Below, in pieces: positions 43,195 through 52,628 of a stretch of 64,000 nt of DNA. Source of the DNA: CADDYT01 sp035294125. Its GTDB lineage: Bacteria > Chloroflexota > Ktedonobacteria > Ktedonobacterales > Ktedonobacteraceae. The translations under genes and the position numbers were made by a program. Under the pieces are notes generated by a model. The model made no database searches, was not told where the DNA came from, and worked only from the letters and a program-made list of their open reading frames with translations. The stretch lies in NCBI GenBank assembly GCA_035294125.1, contig DATGLM010000049.1, positions 124,001-188,000 of the forward strand, read 5' to 3'. Positions within the stretch are counted from its first letter, which is position 1, and each line of letters opens with the position of its first letter.

Positions 43195-45402
43195 TTGGCG
43201 CATATTGCTTATGTACCATCCGGCAGGTGTTGGATTCTTCACATGGAGTCGTCAACTTACTGCTTTGCGCTGCGAGAGGACGGAACTTCGTTACAGCATA
43301 TCTACTGGGGAGCGCGCATTTCATCAGAGGCAGCCGCAGAAATGGCGCGGCCTCCCGGTTCCTTAGGAAAAACGCACCATGCTGGCCCGCCCCCTATCCC
43401 GTTCGAATCCGAGACGGGAATCTCTCGCGAGGAGTACGCCCCGTGGGGTGAGATGCGTTTCGGGGAAGCGGATCTCAAGGTAGAGTATGCCGATGGTACA
43501 CGGACAATCGAGTGGGTCTTTGAGCAGTATGGCATCGAGCGGGCAGGCCCGGAGCAGGCACTCTGGCTGCGCTTCCGTGATCGTATATATTCTCTGGTGG
43601 TGACGCTCTCCTACCGCATCCACGAGGGCCATGATGTGATCGAGCGCCGGGTTCAGCTGGAGAACGCAGGTGGAAGCGGGCCTATCGTGATCGAGCAGGC
43701 GTTCTCGGCGGATTGGCGCGTACCCCGGCGCGGATTTTACCGGCTGACCTACCTGCAGGGGCGCTGGGGGAAGGAGACGCAGGTGACGCAGAGCATCTTA
43801 AGCCCGGGCAAGGTGGTGCTGGAGAGTCGCAGAGGCATGACCAGCCACCAGTTCAACCCGTGGCTGGCGCTGGATCCGAAGGCAAGCGCGACCGAGGAAA
43901 GCGGCGCGGTATGGAGCGCGGCGCTGGCGTGGAGCGGCTCGTGGAAAATCGTGGTGGAGACGACACCCTACGGGGAAGTTCACTGCGCGGGTGGCGTGAA
44001 CGATTTTGACTTTCGTTACATGCTGCAAGAGGGCGAGCAACTGGAACTGCCCATATTTGCCGGGCTGTATTCGCATGAAGGCTTTGGCGGTGCCAGCCGT
44101 GCCTGGCATGCATATGAACGCGAGGTGGTGTTGCCTGAAGGGCCGGAGGCGGCGCGCCCCGTGCTCTACAACTCATGGGAGGCGACGAGTTTCGATGTCA
44201 ATGAGCGCAACCAGATGGAACTGGCCGCGAAGGCTGCCGCGCTTGGAGCCGAAGTCTTCGTCGTTGATGATGGCTGGTTCGGCGCGCGCAATAATGAGCG
44301 CGCGGGTCTGGGCGACTGGACGGTCAACAGGGAAAAATTCCCCCATGGCCTGAACCCTTTGATTGAGCGCGTCAATGCGCTGGAGATGCGTTTTGGCCTC
44401 TGGATTGAGCCGGAAATGGTGAATCCGGATAGCGACCTCTACCGGGCGCATCCAGACTGGGTCTACCATTTTTGCAACCGCTCGCGCACCGAGGGACGCA
44501 ATCAGCTCGTGCTCAATCTCGCCCGCGAGGATGTGCGCGACTGGATGCTCGCAACGCTTGACAGCTTGCTTTCGGGGCATCACATCGAGTTCATCAAGTG
44601 GGATATCAACCGTTCTTTTAGCGAGCCGGGCTGGCCGGAGAAGGCCGACGAGAACTCCCGGCGCGTCTGGCTCGATCACGTGCGCAATCTCTACTGGATC
44701 ATCGACGAATTGCGCCGCCGCCATCCTGATGTAGACTTTGAATCGTGTGCCGGAGGAGGTGGCCGCGTTGATCTGGGCATACTGTCGCGGGTTGAGCAGG
44801 TGTGGACGAGCGATAATACCGATGCGTTTGACCGCTTGAGCATTCAAGAGGGCTTCAGCTACGCCTACACCCCCCGCGTGATGATGGCCTGGGTCACCGA
44901 TGTTCCCAACTTTGTGACTGGGCGCAGCGTGCCACTGCGCTACCGCTTCCATGTCGCCATGTCCGGCTCGCTCGGCATCGGCGGCGACCTCTCACACTGG
45001 ACGCCACAGGAAATGGAGGAGGCGCGAGCATACATAGCCCTCTATAAGAGGGTGCGTTCGACCATCCAGAACGGCCTGCTTTACCGGTTGCGCTCTCCAC
45101 GTGAGGGAAATGTAGCCGCGTCCGAATATGTAGCACAGGATGGCAGTGAAGTCGTGGTCTTTGCCTGGGGCCACTCGCAGCAATTTGGAGAGACACAAGT
45201 CACTTTTCGACTGCACGGCCTGCAGCAAGAGGCGGAGTATATCAACGAGAACGACCCTACCACCTATAGCGGCGCGTATCTGGCCCGGCAAGGACTATCA
45301 ATCAATCTGATAGGCGATTATGATAGCCAGATGATTCATCTTGTTCGCGCCACCCCTGGGCAGGATGCGCCCGCTATTGTGCCCCCCCAAAAAGTATACT
45401 AA
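43195..45402 (+). CDS. GH36 family alpha-galactosidase
   Basis: A 735-residue retaining alpha-galactosidase of the usual GH36 length: N-terminal beta-sandwich to about residue 320, then a TIM barrel. The nucleophile is D470 in IKWDINRSF; the acid/base is D540 in WTSDNTDAF; VVDDGWFGAR and SCAGGGGRVDLGIL line the pocket. It releases galactose from melibiose, raffinose-type sugars or galactomannan fragments in the cytoplasm. No signal peptide is visible. The start is TTG 43195, with GGAGGG six bases upstream. It lies behind a strong terminator, so it may have separate control. Confidence 0.93.
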   Translation: MAHIAYVPSGRCWILHMESSTYCFALREDGTSLQHIYWGARISSEAAAEMARPPGSLGKTHHAGPPPIPFESETGISREEYAPWGEMRFGEADLKVEYADGTRTIEWVFEQYGIERAGPEQALWLRFRDRIYSLVVTLSYRIHEGHDVIERRVQLENAGGSGPIVIEQAFSADWRVPRRGFYRLTYLQGRWGKETQVTQSILSPGKVVLESRRGMTSHQFNPWLALDPKASATEESGAVWSAALAWSGSWKIVVETTPYGEVHCAGGVNDFDFRYMLQEGEQLELPIFAGLYSHEGFGGASRAWHAYEREVVLPEGPEAARPVLYNSWEATSFDVNERNQMELAAKAAALGAEVFVVDDGWFGARNNERAGLGDWTVNREKFPHGLNPLIERVNALEMRFGLWIEPEMVNPDSDLYRAHPDWVYHFCNRSRTEGRNQLVLNLAREDVRDWMLATLDSLLSGHHIEFIKWDINRSFSEPGWPEKADENSRRVWLDHVRNLYWIIDELRRRHPDVDFESCAGGGGRVDLGILSRVEQVWTSDNTDAFDRLSIQEGFSYAYTPRVMMAWVTDVPNFVTGRSVPLRYRFHVAMSGSLGIGGDLSHWTPQEMEEARAYIALYKRVRSTIQNGLLYRLRSPREGNVAASEYVAQDGSEVVVFAWGHSQQFGETQVTFRLHGLQQEAEYINENDPTTYSGAYLARQGLSINLIGDYDSQMIHLVRATPGQDAPAIVPPQKVY

Positions 45403-45406
45403 AAGA

Positions 45407-45428
45407 GCAGTTGAGCGGTCAGACAGAG
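45407..45428. repeat. Copy of a short dispersed motif (CAGTTGAGCGGTC...CAGAG)
   Basis: The sequence GCAGTTGAGCGGTC followed by AGACAGAG resembles CCAGTTGATCGACCACAGA at 55032-55050 and CCAATTGAGCGGTCACAGAG at 55091-55110. All three copies are intergenic. Confidence 0.4.
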
Positions 45429-45520
45429 TTATGCGCGGAATATATATTGTATTATGAAGCTTCATCGTGTATGATACCGGAGTACGGCTCGATGTTCCTA
45501 TTGTCAGGAGGGTTTTAACT

Positions 45521-46636
45521 ATGCATTGCACTAATTGCGGAATTCAACTCCCTACCGGCGCGAAGACCTGTCCCAATTGTGGGGCAACTACCCCTGTTTC
45601 ATCTCGCAATGATGGAACATCGTCGTCTGATGGCACGCCACCGGCTTCGTCATGGTCGGGTTCTTCGGCGTCAACGGTGTATGGTGGAACTGCCTACAGT
45701 TTCCCGGACGCGACGCCTGATCAATCGAGGCCCTATACACCGCCTCCTGCTCCCGGCTCATTCGATCCGTATAATGTGCTGCCACCACCACCACCTCCCT
45801 TTTCAGGAAATCAGCAGGGGGCTGGAGCTGCGTACTATCCTCCTCCAACTCCTGTTTCTCCTCTCCAGCAGCCACAACAGCCGCAAAAGCGACAGCATGG
45901 CCCGTCAGCAGGGCTGGTTACGCTGCTGGTGCTGCTGGCAATCCTGCTTATCGCTGGCGGCGGAGGTCTCGTCTATTATGCTGCTGTCTACCAGCCCCAT
46001 CAGCAGCAGGTGCAGGCAACGGCAACTGCTCAAACGCATGCGACGACGACAGCGATCGCGCAGGCTACCGCTGCTGCGCAGAACCCCTACACGCACAGCG
46101 GCACGCTCGTTTTCTCCGATGCGCTAACGGCGAATAATCAGGGGCACCAGTGGGATGAGAACAAGAATTGTGCCTTCACAGGCGGCACCTATCACGCGAT
46201 CGCCCCGGACCCACATTATTCCGACTACTGTATCGCGAACTCCACTGACTACAGCGACTTTGTCTATCAGGTGCAATTGTATATACTCAAAGGGGATGGT
46301 GGAGGCATACTCTTCCGCGTTGAGAATACCAACCCGAATGAGTACTACGAATTCGATGTTTATCAGGATGGCTCCTATGGGCTGTATAAGGCTGATGCCG
46401 GGAAATTTCCTTCTCTGACCGGCGGCAGCAGCCCGGCCATTCATCAGGGATTGAACCAGACTAACGTACTGGGCGTGGTTGTTCAGGGCAGCAACATTAC
46501 GCTGTACGTCAACGGCACTTCGGTCGACAGCGTGACGGACAGCACCTTCAGTCACGGGCAGATCGGTGTCTCGGCTTCCGTGGTCAATCAGGTTACGGAA
46601 GTCTCTTTCACAAATGCAAAGGTCTGGAAACTCTGA
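45521..46636 (+). CDS. Zinc-ribbon membrane protein with extracytoplasmic beta-sandwich (LamG/DUF1080-like) domain
   Basis: A 371-residue protein. An N-terminal zinc ribbon has C3, C6, C17 and C20. A Ser/Pro-rich stretch follows, then one TM segment (GLVTLLVLLAILLIAGGGGLVYY, about 145-168) and an outside domain of about 190 residues ending in GQIGVSASVVNQVTEVSFTNAKVW, like concanavalin-type glucan-binding or DUF1080 folds. The layout suggests a zinc-ribbon tail inside and a sugar- or polymer-binding sensor outside. AGGAGGG lies eight bases before ATG 45521. Same layout, but different outer domain, as the proteins at 59656 and 60792. Confidence 0.72.
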   Translation: MHCTNCGIQLPTGAKTCPNCGATTPVSSRNDGTSSSDGTPPASSWSGSSASTVYGGTAYSFPDATPDQSRPYTPPPAPGSFDPYNVLPPPPPPFSGNQQGAGAAYYPPPTPVSPLQQPQQPQKRQHGPSAGLVTLLVLLAILLIAGGGGLVYYAAVYQPHQQQVQATATAQTHATTTAIAQATAAAQNPYTHSGTLVFSDALTANNQGHQWDENKNCAFTGGTYHAIAPDPHYSDYCIANSTDYSDFVYQVQLYILKGDGGGILFRVENTNPNEYYEFDVYQDGSYGLYKADAGKFPSLTGGSSPAIHQGLNQTNVLGVVVQGSNITLYVNGTSVDSVTDSTFSHGQIGVSASVVNQVTEVSFTNAKVWKL

Positions 46637-46781
46637 CGTTGGTGCGAGGTTCTCTTCCTTTCAAGTGACATGAATGCTCTCTTGACTCACGGATGTAGAT
46701 TATACGTGAGATCAGGTTATGATCGTGAGTATTTTTCCGAAGGACCATCTGGAGAGACAAACACGCGAGAAAGAGACAGGA

Positions 46782-47900
46782 ATGTCACAGGTACCATCGA
46801 CTTCACCCAGGCAAGGTAGCGAACAGAGCAAACCGCCGGTCGCAAAGAGGCCGCGCAAACGCTGGCTCACTCTAGGGGGCGTTGTGCTGCTGCTAGCCGC
46901 TATTGTCATCGCCTGGCAATTGCTCAACGCCACGCTCAACAGTACCGATCCGAGCGTAGCAGGTCGCCCGCTCTCGAATCCCCATACGCATTTGCATACC
47001 GTCGCACTGGGCGGCCAGCCGGGGGTGATCTATCTTGGCACGCATTTTGGGATGTTTACGAGTACAGATTACGGGCGCACATGGCCGCAGGCCCGTGGTG
47101 TCCTCAATAAGCTGATGATTATGTCTATCGCCGTCAGCCCGGCCAACACGAAGAATCTGGGAATTATTACGCTGCCCGATACAGGCATTGGGACGCAGTC
47201 CGGCGTCTTCTTCAGTCAAGATGGCGGAACGCGCTGGCAGCATAGCAGCCCGACTGGCCTTCCGCTTTCGGCTTACCCCTACACGATTAAGGCAGGAACA
47301 GGGAGTGCGGGACACTTCTACGTTTTTTACCAGGATGCTGGCTGGTACGAGACGCAGGATATGGGTCTGCACTGGCGTTTGATTACCAATCAAACCCTCT
47401 CGGCCATGCAGACGCCCAGCCTGCTCACCGACCCATCCAATCCCAATTACCTCTTGCTCGGCGGCGATCAGGGCCTTTTCGAGAGTCGGAACGATGGCAA
47501 AAGCTGGCAGAAAATCGCCAGTGTCGCGGGAGACGTGTTGGGTCTGGTCGGTTCCACCACCACTCCTCGCACCATTTACTGCTCCACCGATCAGGGATTG
47601 TACCGGTGGCAAGATGGTAGCTCGCGGGTAACACGCCTGGCAGGCGCGCCCCCTGTGCTGACACGCCTGGTTGCCGACCCTTCTGCCCATATCCTGTACG
47701 CAGTATCCGGCCAAGACCTCTGGTCTTCAGATGACGGCGGCGTCTCCTGGGTTCATCGCTACCATTTCAACCGGGGAGATCTTGTCGCCCTTGTCGTCGA
47801 CCCCTGGCACCCGACACATCTCTATGCCGGTTTCTTCCTGCCCGCGCTGGTCACGTATAGCGTCAATGGGGGCAGTTCCTGGCAAACTCTGACCGATTGA
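46782..47900 (+). CDS. Membrane-anchored Asp-box (BNR/sortilin-like) repeat protein
   Basis: The roughly 372-residue protein has a basic N-terminus and one TM segment (WLTLGGVVLLLAAIVIAWQLL), then a propeller-like body with Asp-box repeats: STDYGRTW, SQDGGTRW, SRNDGKSW and SSDDGGVSW. Such repeats form beta-propellers in sialidases and in photosystem assembly factors, but no catalytic set is seen, so binding is more likely. Start is uncertain: ATG 46782 has AAGAG six bases upstream, while ATG 46719 would add 21 residues and has only a weak site. Confidence 0.7.
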   Translation: MSQVPSTSPRQGSEQSKPPVAKRPRKRWLTLGGVVLLLAAIVIAWQLLNATLNSTDPSVAGRPLSNPHTHLHTVALGGQPGVIYLGTHFGMFTSTDYGRTWPQARGVLNKLMIMSIAVSPANTKNLGIITLPDTGIGTQSGVFFSQDGGTRWQHSSPTGLPLSAYPYTIKAGTGSAGHFYVFYQDAGWYETQDMGLHWRLITNQTLSAMQTPSLLTDPSNPNYLLLGGDQGLFESRNDGKSWQKIASVAGDVLGLVGSTTTPRTIYCSTDQGLYRWQDGSSRVTRLAGAPPVLTRLVADPSAHILYAVSGQDLWSSDDGGVSWVHRYHFNRGDLVALVVDPWHPTHLYAGFFLPALVTYSVNGGSSWQTLTD

Positions 47901-48075
47901 AGCTTCCTCTGGGATGGAGCGTGTGAGGAGAAGATAGGGATTCATCCCAATAGGCAAGAGTGCTTCATCCGGTGTATACTTGCCTTGAATGTGCTGGCTT
48001 TTTCCCCACTCTGTCTGTTGTAAAGCAAAAAACCAGGCGGAGCAAGAAGACAATGCGTGAAAAGGAGGAAAAGGT

Positions 48076-48462
48076 ATGCGTGTACGATGGATGTTCTGGC
48101 TGCTGCTTGCTGTATCGTGTACCGGCGTGCTGGTCTTTGCTGCTCTCTACCAGCCGCGTGATCCCGCCATCATGCACGTGCAAATCGAGCAGCAGCCACC
48201 AGAGCACGGTGGCATGACCAGCGTGCAACTGCGCCTGACGGACCTCGAAGGCGTGCCAATCGAGAATGCCAGTGTGGCCTCAACTGCCTGGATGACGAAC
48301 ATGGTCATGCCATCACCTCAAAGCAAGATAATCTCGCTCGGGCAGGGAACATACATTGCCCAACTGCGCCTCGACATGGCAGGCCCGTGGGAAATCTCTG
48401 TAACCGCGCAGGCCGATGGTTTCACTCCCCTGAAACAAACCCTGTTTGTCCAGGTACGGTGA
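48076..48462 (+). CDS. YtkA/FixH-like membrane-anchored beta-sandwich protein
   Basis: A 128-residue protein with an N-terminal TM anchor (MFWLLLAVSCTGVLVFAAL) and an outer domain with VQLRLTDLEGVPIENASV, MPSPQSKIISLGQGTYIAQL and GPWEISVTAQ, matching the YtkA-like family. Relatives are linked to copper handling or oxidase assembly. AAGGAGG lies seven bases before the start. It is followed by a sensor kinase and regulator after 112 bases and may be sensed with or regulated by them. Confidence 0.78.
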   Translation: MRVRWMFWLLLAVSCTGVLVFAALYQPRDPAIMHVQIEQQPPEHGGMTSVQLRLTDLEGVPIENASVASTAWMTNMVMPSPQSKIISLGQGTYIAQLRLDMAGPWEISVTAQADGFTPLKQTLFVQVR

Positions 48463-48574
48463 AGCCGTCGAGACGGGTTGTGAGTACGGCGGTTGACTGG
48501 AGACCAGAGAATGGGTGGAGTAAAGGCAAAGATTGAAACTCTGTGATAGAGAAGCAGGAGAACAGGAGAAGGGA

Positions 48575-49639
48575 GTGTCCAGGTTCAGAGCCATGCTTGC
48601 CCGTTGGCGTCTTTCCCTCTTTGAGAAAGTCATCCTTGCTAACAGTGTGATGGTTATCGGTGAAGCACTGGTAGGTCTGTGGGTGACCAGTCATAACCTG
48701 GAAGCGCATCACTATCTGATTGATACCAGCTTTATCGTACTGGCAACGGTGCTGGCCTTGCTGATAAACATCGTGTTGCTCCGCGCCAGCTTTCGCCCGC
48801 TCTTCAGTCTGCTGCGCACCATGCGCGAAGTAAGCGCGGGGAAGATGGAGGCACGGGCTGCCGTCACTGCTGCCGATGCAGAAATTGGCGAGCTGGCACA
48901 GTCGTTCAACACGATGCTCGATCGCCTGGAAACGGCGCATCGCGAGCAGGGCATGCTTATCCTGCAGGCGCAGGAAGAGGAGCGGCGGCGCATCGCGCTT
49001 GAACTTCACGACGAAAGCAGCCAGAACCTGACCGCTCTGCTCATTCACAGCGAGATTCTCAGCCAGTTGCTGTCCGAGACAACCGTGCCAGGAGAGGCAC
49101 AGGCACAACTGCGTGGAGAACTCAATCAACTGGCGCAGGTGGCGTATCGTACCCTGGACGATATTCGCGCACTGGCGCAGCAACTGCGTCCCAGCGTCCT
49201 GGATGATCTCGGCCTCTCGGCCGCCTTTCGCTGGCTGGTCGAGGATTGCCGACAGCGCCTGCATCTGCCCGTGGAACTCGATCTGGATGGGATGGAGCGG
49301 AACGGGAACGGGATCCATCAATCCTCCCTGCCTCCCCTTTATGAGACCACGCTCTTTCGCATTGCGCAGGAGAGCCTGACCAACGTTGCTCGCCACGCGC
49401 ACGCGCAGCAGGCATGGCTGTCGCTCTGGCAAGACCAGCAGACGCTCCACCTGCGGGTACGCGACGACGGCTGCGGCTACGACCTCGGACAGCAGGTGAA
49501 GGGCCTGGGCGTTTTCGGTATGCGCGAGCGCGCGGCCTGGCTCGGCGGCAGAATAGAGATTCGTTCCCAGCCGGGCAAAGGGACGACCGTCGAGGCGATA
49601 TTGCCCCTTGCCATCAGGAAAGGAGCCGTATATGAGTGA
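48575..49639 (+). CDS. Membrane sensor histidine kinase, NarL-type (HisKA_3)
   Basis: The 354-residue kinase has two TM segments (about residues 20-75) with a short outer loop, then a HAMP-like linker ending in IGELAQSFNTMLDRLETAH. The HisKA_3 domain has H145 in RRRIALELHDESSQNLTALL, and the ATPase domain shows RIAQESLTNVARHA and GLGVFGMRERAAWLGG. It phosphorylates the following regulator, with which it overlaps by eight bases. The start is GTG 48575, with AGGAG six bases upstream; a frame to TTG 48533 is less likely. Confidence 0.92.
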   Translation: MSRFRAMLARWRLSLFEKVILANSVMVIGEALVGLWVTSHNLEAHHYLIDTSFIVLATVLALLINIVLLRASFRPLFSLLRTMREVSAGKMEARAAVTAADAEIGELAQSFNTMLDRLETAHREQGMLILQAQEEERRRIALELHDESSQNLTALLIHSEILSQLLSETTVPGEAQAQLRGELNQLAQVAYRTLDDIRALAQQLRPSVLDDLGLSAAFRWLVEDCRQRLHLPVELDLDGMERNGNGIHQSSLPPLYETTLFRIAQESLTNVARHAHAQQAWLSLWQDQQTLHLRVRDDGCGYDLGQQVKGLGVFGMRERAAWLGGRIEIRSQPGKGTTVEAILPLAIRKGAVYE

Positions 49640-50375
49640 GCAGCGACAGGAGGGAGACGCGCTCATTCGCGTCCTGCTCGCCGACGACCACGATATCCTG
49701 CGGCAAGGACTCAAGCTGCTGCTTGGTCGGCAACCGGATATGCAGGTGGTGGGAGAAGCGCGCACGGGCCGTCAGGCTATTGCCCTGGCGCAGGAACTGG
49801 CTCCTGATGTCGTCGTCATGGATATCACCATGCCTGATATCGATGGCCTGACGGCCAGCCGCCACATCCGCACACACCAGCCAGCCACACAGATATTGAT
49901 GCTGACCATGCACGAAAGTGAAGAGTATTTTCTCCAGGCCCTGCGCGTGGGAGCGGTCGGCTATCTTGTGAAGAAAGCCGCGCCCACTGACCTGCAGATG
50001 GCGATTCGTGCAGTCGCCCACGGCGGCGCATTCCTCTACCCCGGACTGGCAAAGGCGCTCATCCGCGCCTATATCGGGTCTACCACCAGTAACGAACCAT
50101 CAGAAGCATTTCAGTCACGGGAAGCGGCGAAGGCTGTGCCGTCCAGGGGAAAAGGCACCGACATAGGGCCGCAACTCCTGACACCGCGCGAACTGGAGGT
50201 GCTCACCCTGGTCGCAGAAGGTTATACCAGCCAGCAAATAGCGGATCAACTGGTAGTGAGCGTCAAAACGGTGCAGGCGCATCGCGCCAACATCATGGAG
50301 AAGCTTGGCCTGCGCGACATCACGCACCTGGTGCGCTTCGCCATCCGCCACGGGCTGATTCCATCTGAATTTTAA
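49632..50375 (+). CDS. NarL/FixJ family response regulator
   Basis: A 247-residue regulator: receiver domain with the acidic pocket ADDHD and phosphoacceptor D64 in VVMDITMPD, lysine in LVKKAAP, a long linker (about 145-175), and a LuxR-type HTH with LTPRELEVLTLVAEGYTSQQ and VSVKTVQAHRANIMEKL. It forms a two-component pair with the overlapping kinase. ATG 49632 has AGGAG six bases upstream. Its targets are unknown; the YtkA-like gene is the nearest candidate. Confidence 0.93.
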   Translation: MSEQRQEGDALIRVLLADDHDILRQGLKLLLGRQPDMQVVGEARTGRQAIALAQELAPDVVVMDITMPDIDGLTASRHIRTHQPATQILMLTMHESEEYFLQALRVGAVGYLVKKAAPTDLQMAIRAVAHGGAFLYPGLAKALIRAYIGSTTSNEPSEAFQSREAAKAVPSRGKGTDIGPQLLTPRELEVLTLVAEGYTSQQIADQLVVSVKTVQAHRANIMEKLGLRDITHLVRFAIRHGLIPSEF

Positions 50376-50601
50376 ACGCACCCCTTCCCTGCTTTTTTCT
50401 TCTTTGAGAGTATACGAAATTCAGCCGACGAGCGTCAGGGAGAAAACTGGCAAGCTCCGCGTCAGCGGGGGCTTATCACAGGATCATGCGCAGAAAGTTG
50501 CGCGTCCGTTCGTTCTCTTAGTAAGATGGTAAACAAAATATAACGGCTCTACCAGTAACTACGCTCTTTTACAAGAGTCTATCACGACAACCTGTTGCAT
50601 A

Positions 50602-51753
50602 TCAACTTTCCGTTCTAAGGTTTGTGCCGAGGCGAATCAGGTGCAGGGCGCGCTCGATGGCGTCACGCGTCAGGTCTGCGGCCTGTTCCATGGCGGAGGC
50701 CAGCGTCATGGGACCCGGTGGCAGGACGGAGACGGCATCAACGCCGAGGTCGTAGACGGATTGATAGCCTTTTCCGAGACCTCCGGCAATGGCGAGCACG
50801 GGGATGCCGTGGCGTTTTGCTCTGGCTGCGACGGCCCCGATGCTCTTGCCATAGGCTGTCTGCTCATCGATCTGTCCCTCAGCCGTGATGACCAGGTCTG
50901 CCCCACGCAGACGCTCTTCGAGGTGGACGGCTTCCAACACGATTTGAGCGCCGGGGCGCAGCGCGGCGTGGAGAAAAGCCACCAGACCGGCACCAAGTCC
51001 GCCAGCAGCTCCCGCGCCGGGGAGGTCTTTCACGGCGATACCGAGATCGCGCTCGACCATATCTGCGAAGTGGGACAGCGCCGCGTCCAGTTGCACGACC
51101 ATCTCCGGCGTTGCACCTTTCTGCGGGCCGTAGACCGCCGAGGCCCCCTGTGGGCCAGTGAGCGGGTTGTTGACATCGCAGGCCACATCAAAGGTGCAAT
51201 CTTGCAAGCGGGCGTCCATGCCTTCCAGAGAGATGTGTTCGAGTGTCGCCAGCGCCGCTCCTCCGCGCGCAATCGGCTCGTTTTCGGCTGTAAGCAGAGC
51301 GACCCCGAGCGCCTGTGCCATTCCGGCTCCGCCATCGTTGGTCGCGCTGCCGCCGATGCCGATAATGAAATGGCGGCTTCCTCGCTCCAGGGCGGCGATA
51401 ATCAGTTCGCCCACACCGTAGGTGGTGGTTATGCGCGGGTCGCGTCTCTCTGCTGGGACGAGCGGAAGGCCCGCGCAGGCCGCCATCTCAATTGTGGCAG
51501 TGCGTCCATCGCCCAGCAGGCCAAAGAAGGCCTCTACCGGCTCACTCAGCGGCCCCGTTACCGTTTGCGACACTATCTGTCCGCCCGTGGCGTCAACCAG
51601 GGCCTGCACCGTTCCTTCGCCGCCGTCGGCCACCGGCACAATATCGATCTCCGCCTCTGGATAGACCGACAGCGCTCCCTCGGCAATGGCTTTTCCCGCC
51701 TCAGCGGCGGTCAAACTGCCTTTTAACGCTTGTGGAGCAATAACGATACGCAC
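50602..51753 (-). CDS. Glycerate kinase (GlxK/GarK family)
   Basis: The 383-residue protein shows the family pattern: IAPQALKGSLTAAEAGKAIAEG at the start, IDIVPVADGGEGTV, FIIGIGGSATNDGGAGMAQALG and the GAGAAGGLGAGL loop. It phosphorylates glycerate to 2- or 3-phosphoglycerate. The start is GTG 51753, 31 bases after rpiA, so the two central carbon genes may share a transcript. Confidence 0.93.
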   Translation of the reverse strand: MRIVIAPQALKGSLTAAEAGKAIAEGALSVYPEAEIDIVPVADGGEGTVQALVDATGGQIVSQTVTGPLSEPVEAFFGLLGDGRTATIEMAACAGLPLVPAERRDPRITTTYGVGELIIAALERGSRHFIIGIGGSATNDGGAGMAQALGVALLTAENEPIARGGAALATLEHISLEGMDARLQDCTFDVACDVNNPLTGPQGASAVYGPQKGATPEMVVQLDAALSHFADMVERDLGIAVKDLPGAGAAGGLGAGLVAFLHAALRPGAQIVLEAVHLEERLRGADLVITAEGQIDEQTAYGKSIGAVAARAKRHGIPVLAIAGGLGKGYQSVYDLGVDAVSVLPPGPMTLASAMEQAADLTRDAIERALHLIRLGTNLRTES

Positions 51754-51784
51754 GCGATGTCTCCTTTATGAGATTATGAGAGGG

Positions 51785-52486
51785 TTATGAGGGGCTGATG
51801 GAGCGGACACCGCCGGGGCCGCCGATGATGGCTTGCCCGGTAATGCCGAGGAAAAGTCCCGTGGCGACGACTCCGACGATGGCCCGGACTTGCGCTTCCA
51901 GATCGAGCGGAGCAGTAATGCCGCCAGGGAAAGAGCAATCCAGGATATAGTTGCCGTTGTCGGTATGATAGGGCGCCTCGCCGAGCATGCGCAGTTGTAC
52001 ACTGGCACCCAGAGCCTCGATACGCAGGCGTACCGGCGTCTCCGCGAAAGGAATGACCTCGACGGGCAAGGGCATGCGCCGACCCAGTTGAGGGACGAGC
52101 TTGGTCTCATCGGCGATGACGATGAAACGGCGCGAAGCGTAGGCGACAACCTTTTCACGAAGGAGCGCGCCGCCGCCGCCTTTTATAAGGTTGAGTTGGG
52201 GATCGATCTCGTCCGCGCCATCGATGTCGATATCGAGCACAGGGTGAACATCTAGATCGGTCAGGGGAATGCCGAGATTACCCGCGAGTTCAGCCGAGGC
52301 CGTCGAGGTAGGGACGGCTCCGACGATACTGAGTCCAGATTGCATGCGCTGCGCGAGGGCATAGATAAAATAGGCGGCTGTTGAGCCGCTGCCCAGCCCC
52401 ACGACCATTCCTTCTTCGATGAGTTGGGCGGCTGCCGTTCCGGCCTCTTGCTTCCAGTTATCCTGTGGGATATTATGCGGCGTCAT
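51785..52486 (-). CDS. rpiA: Ribose-5-phosphate isomerase A
   Basis: A 233-residue enzyme interconverting ribose 5-phosphate and ribulose 5-phosphate. Motifs are VGLGSGSTAAYF, IDIDGADEIDP and LIKGGGGALLREK, holding the catalytic Glu/Asp/Lys set. The start at ATG 52486 agrees with family length, but its AGGAGG is about 15 bases upstream, longer than usual; no better in-frame start exists nearby. Confidence 0.95.
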   Translation of the reverse strand: MTPHNIPQDNWKQEAGTAAAQLIEEGMVVGLGSGSTAAYFIYALAQRMQSGLSIVGAVPTSTASAELAGNLGIPLTDLDVHPVLDIDIDGADEIDPQLNLIKGGGGALLREKVVAYASRRFIVIADETKLVPQLGRRMPLPVEVIPFAETPVRLRIEALGASVQLRMLGEAPYHTDNGNYILDCSFPGGITAPLDLEAQVRAIVGVVATGLFLGITGQAIIGGPGGVRSISPS

Positions 52487-52628
52487 ATTTATACGTATAT
52501 TCCTCCTTATGTCATGTCCCTTTGCCTGGAGTATAGCACGCCACAGGAGGAAAAACCAGATAAAATCCAGTAGGGGCGAGCACAAGGCATGACCCTTACT
52601 GGATTTCGGTCAATCCGAACGTTCATCC

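Noticed and set aside
43400..43420. Sequence resembling a tRNA T-loop (GTTCGAATCC)
   Set aside because: It lies in the coding frame of the GH36 gene and no cloverleaf can be drawn around it.
50452..50474. Hairpin AAGCTCCGC/GCGGGGGCTT after the NarL-type regulator gene
   Set aside because: Stem has a bulge and no T-run follows; too weak to call a terminator.
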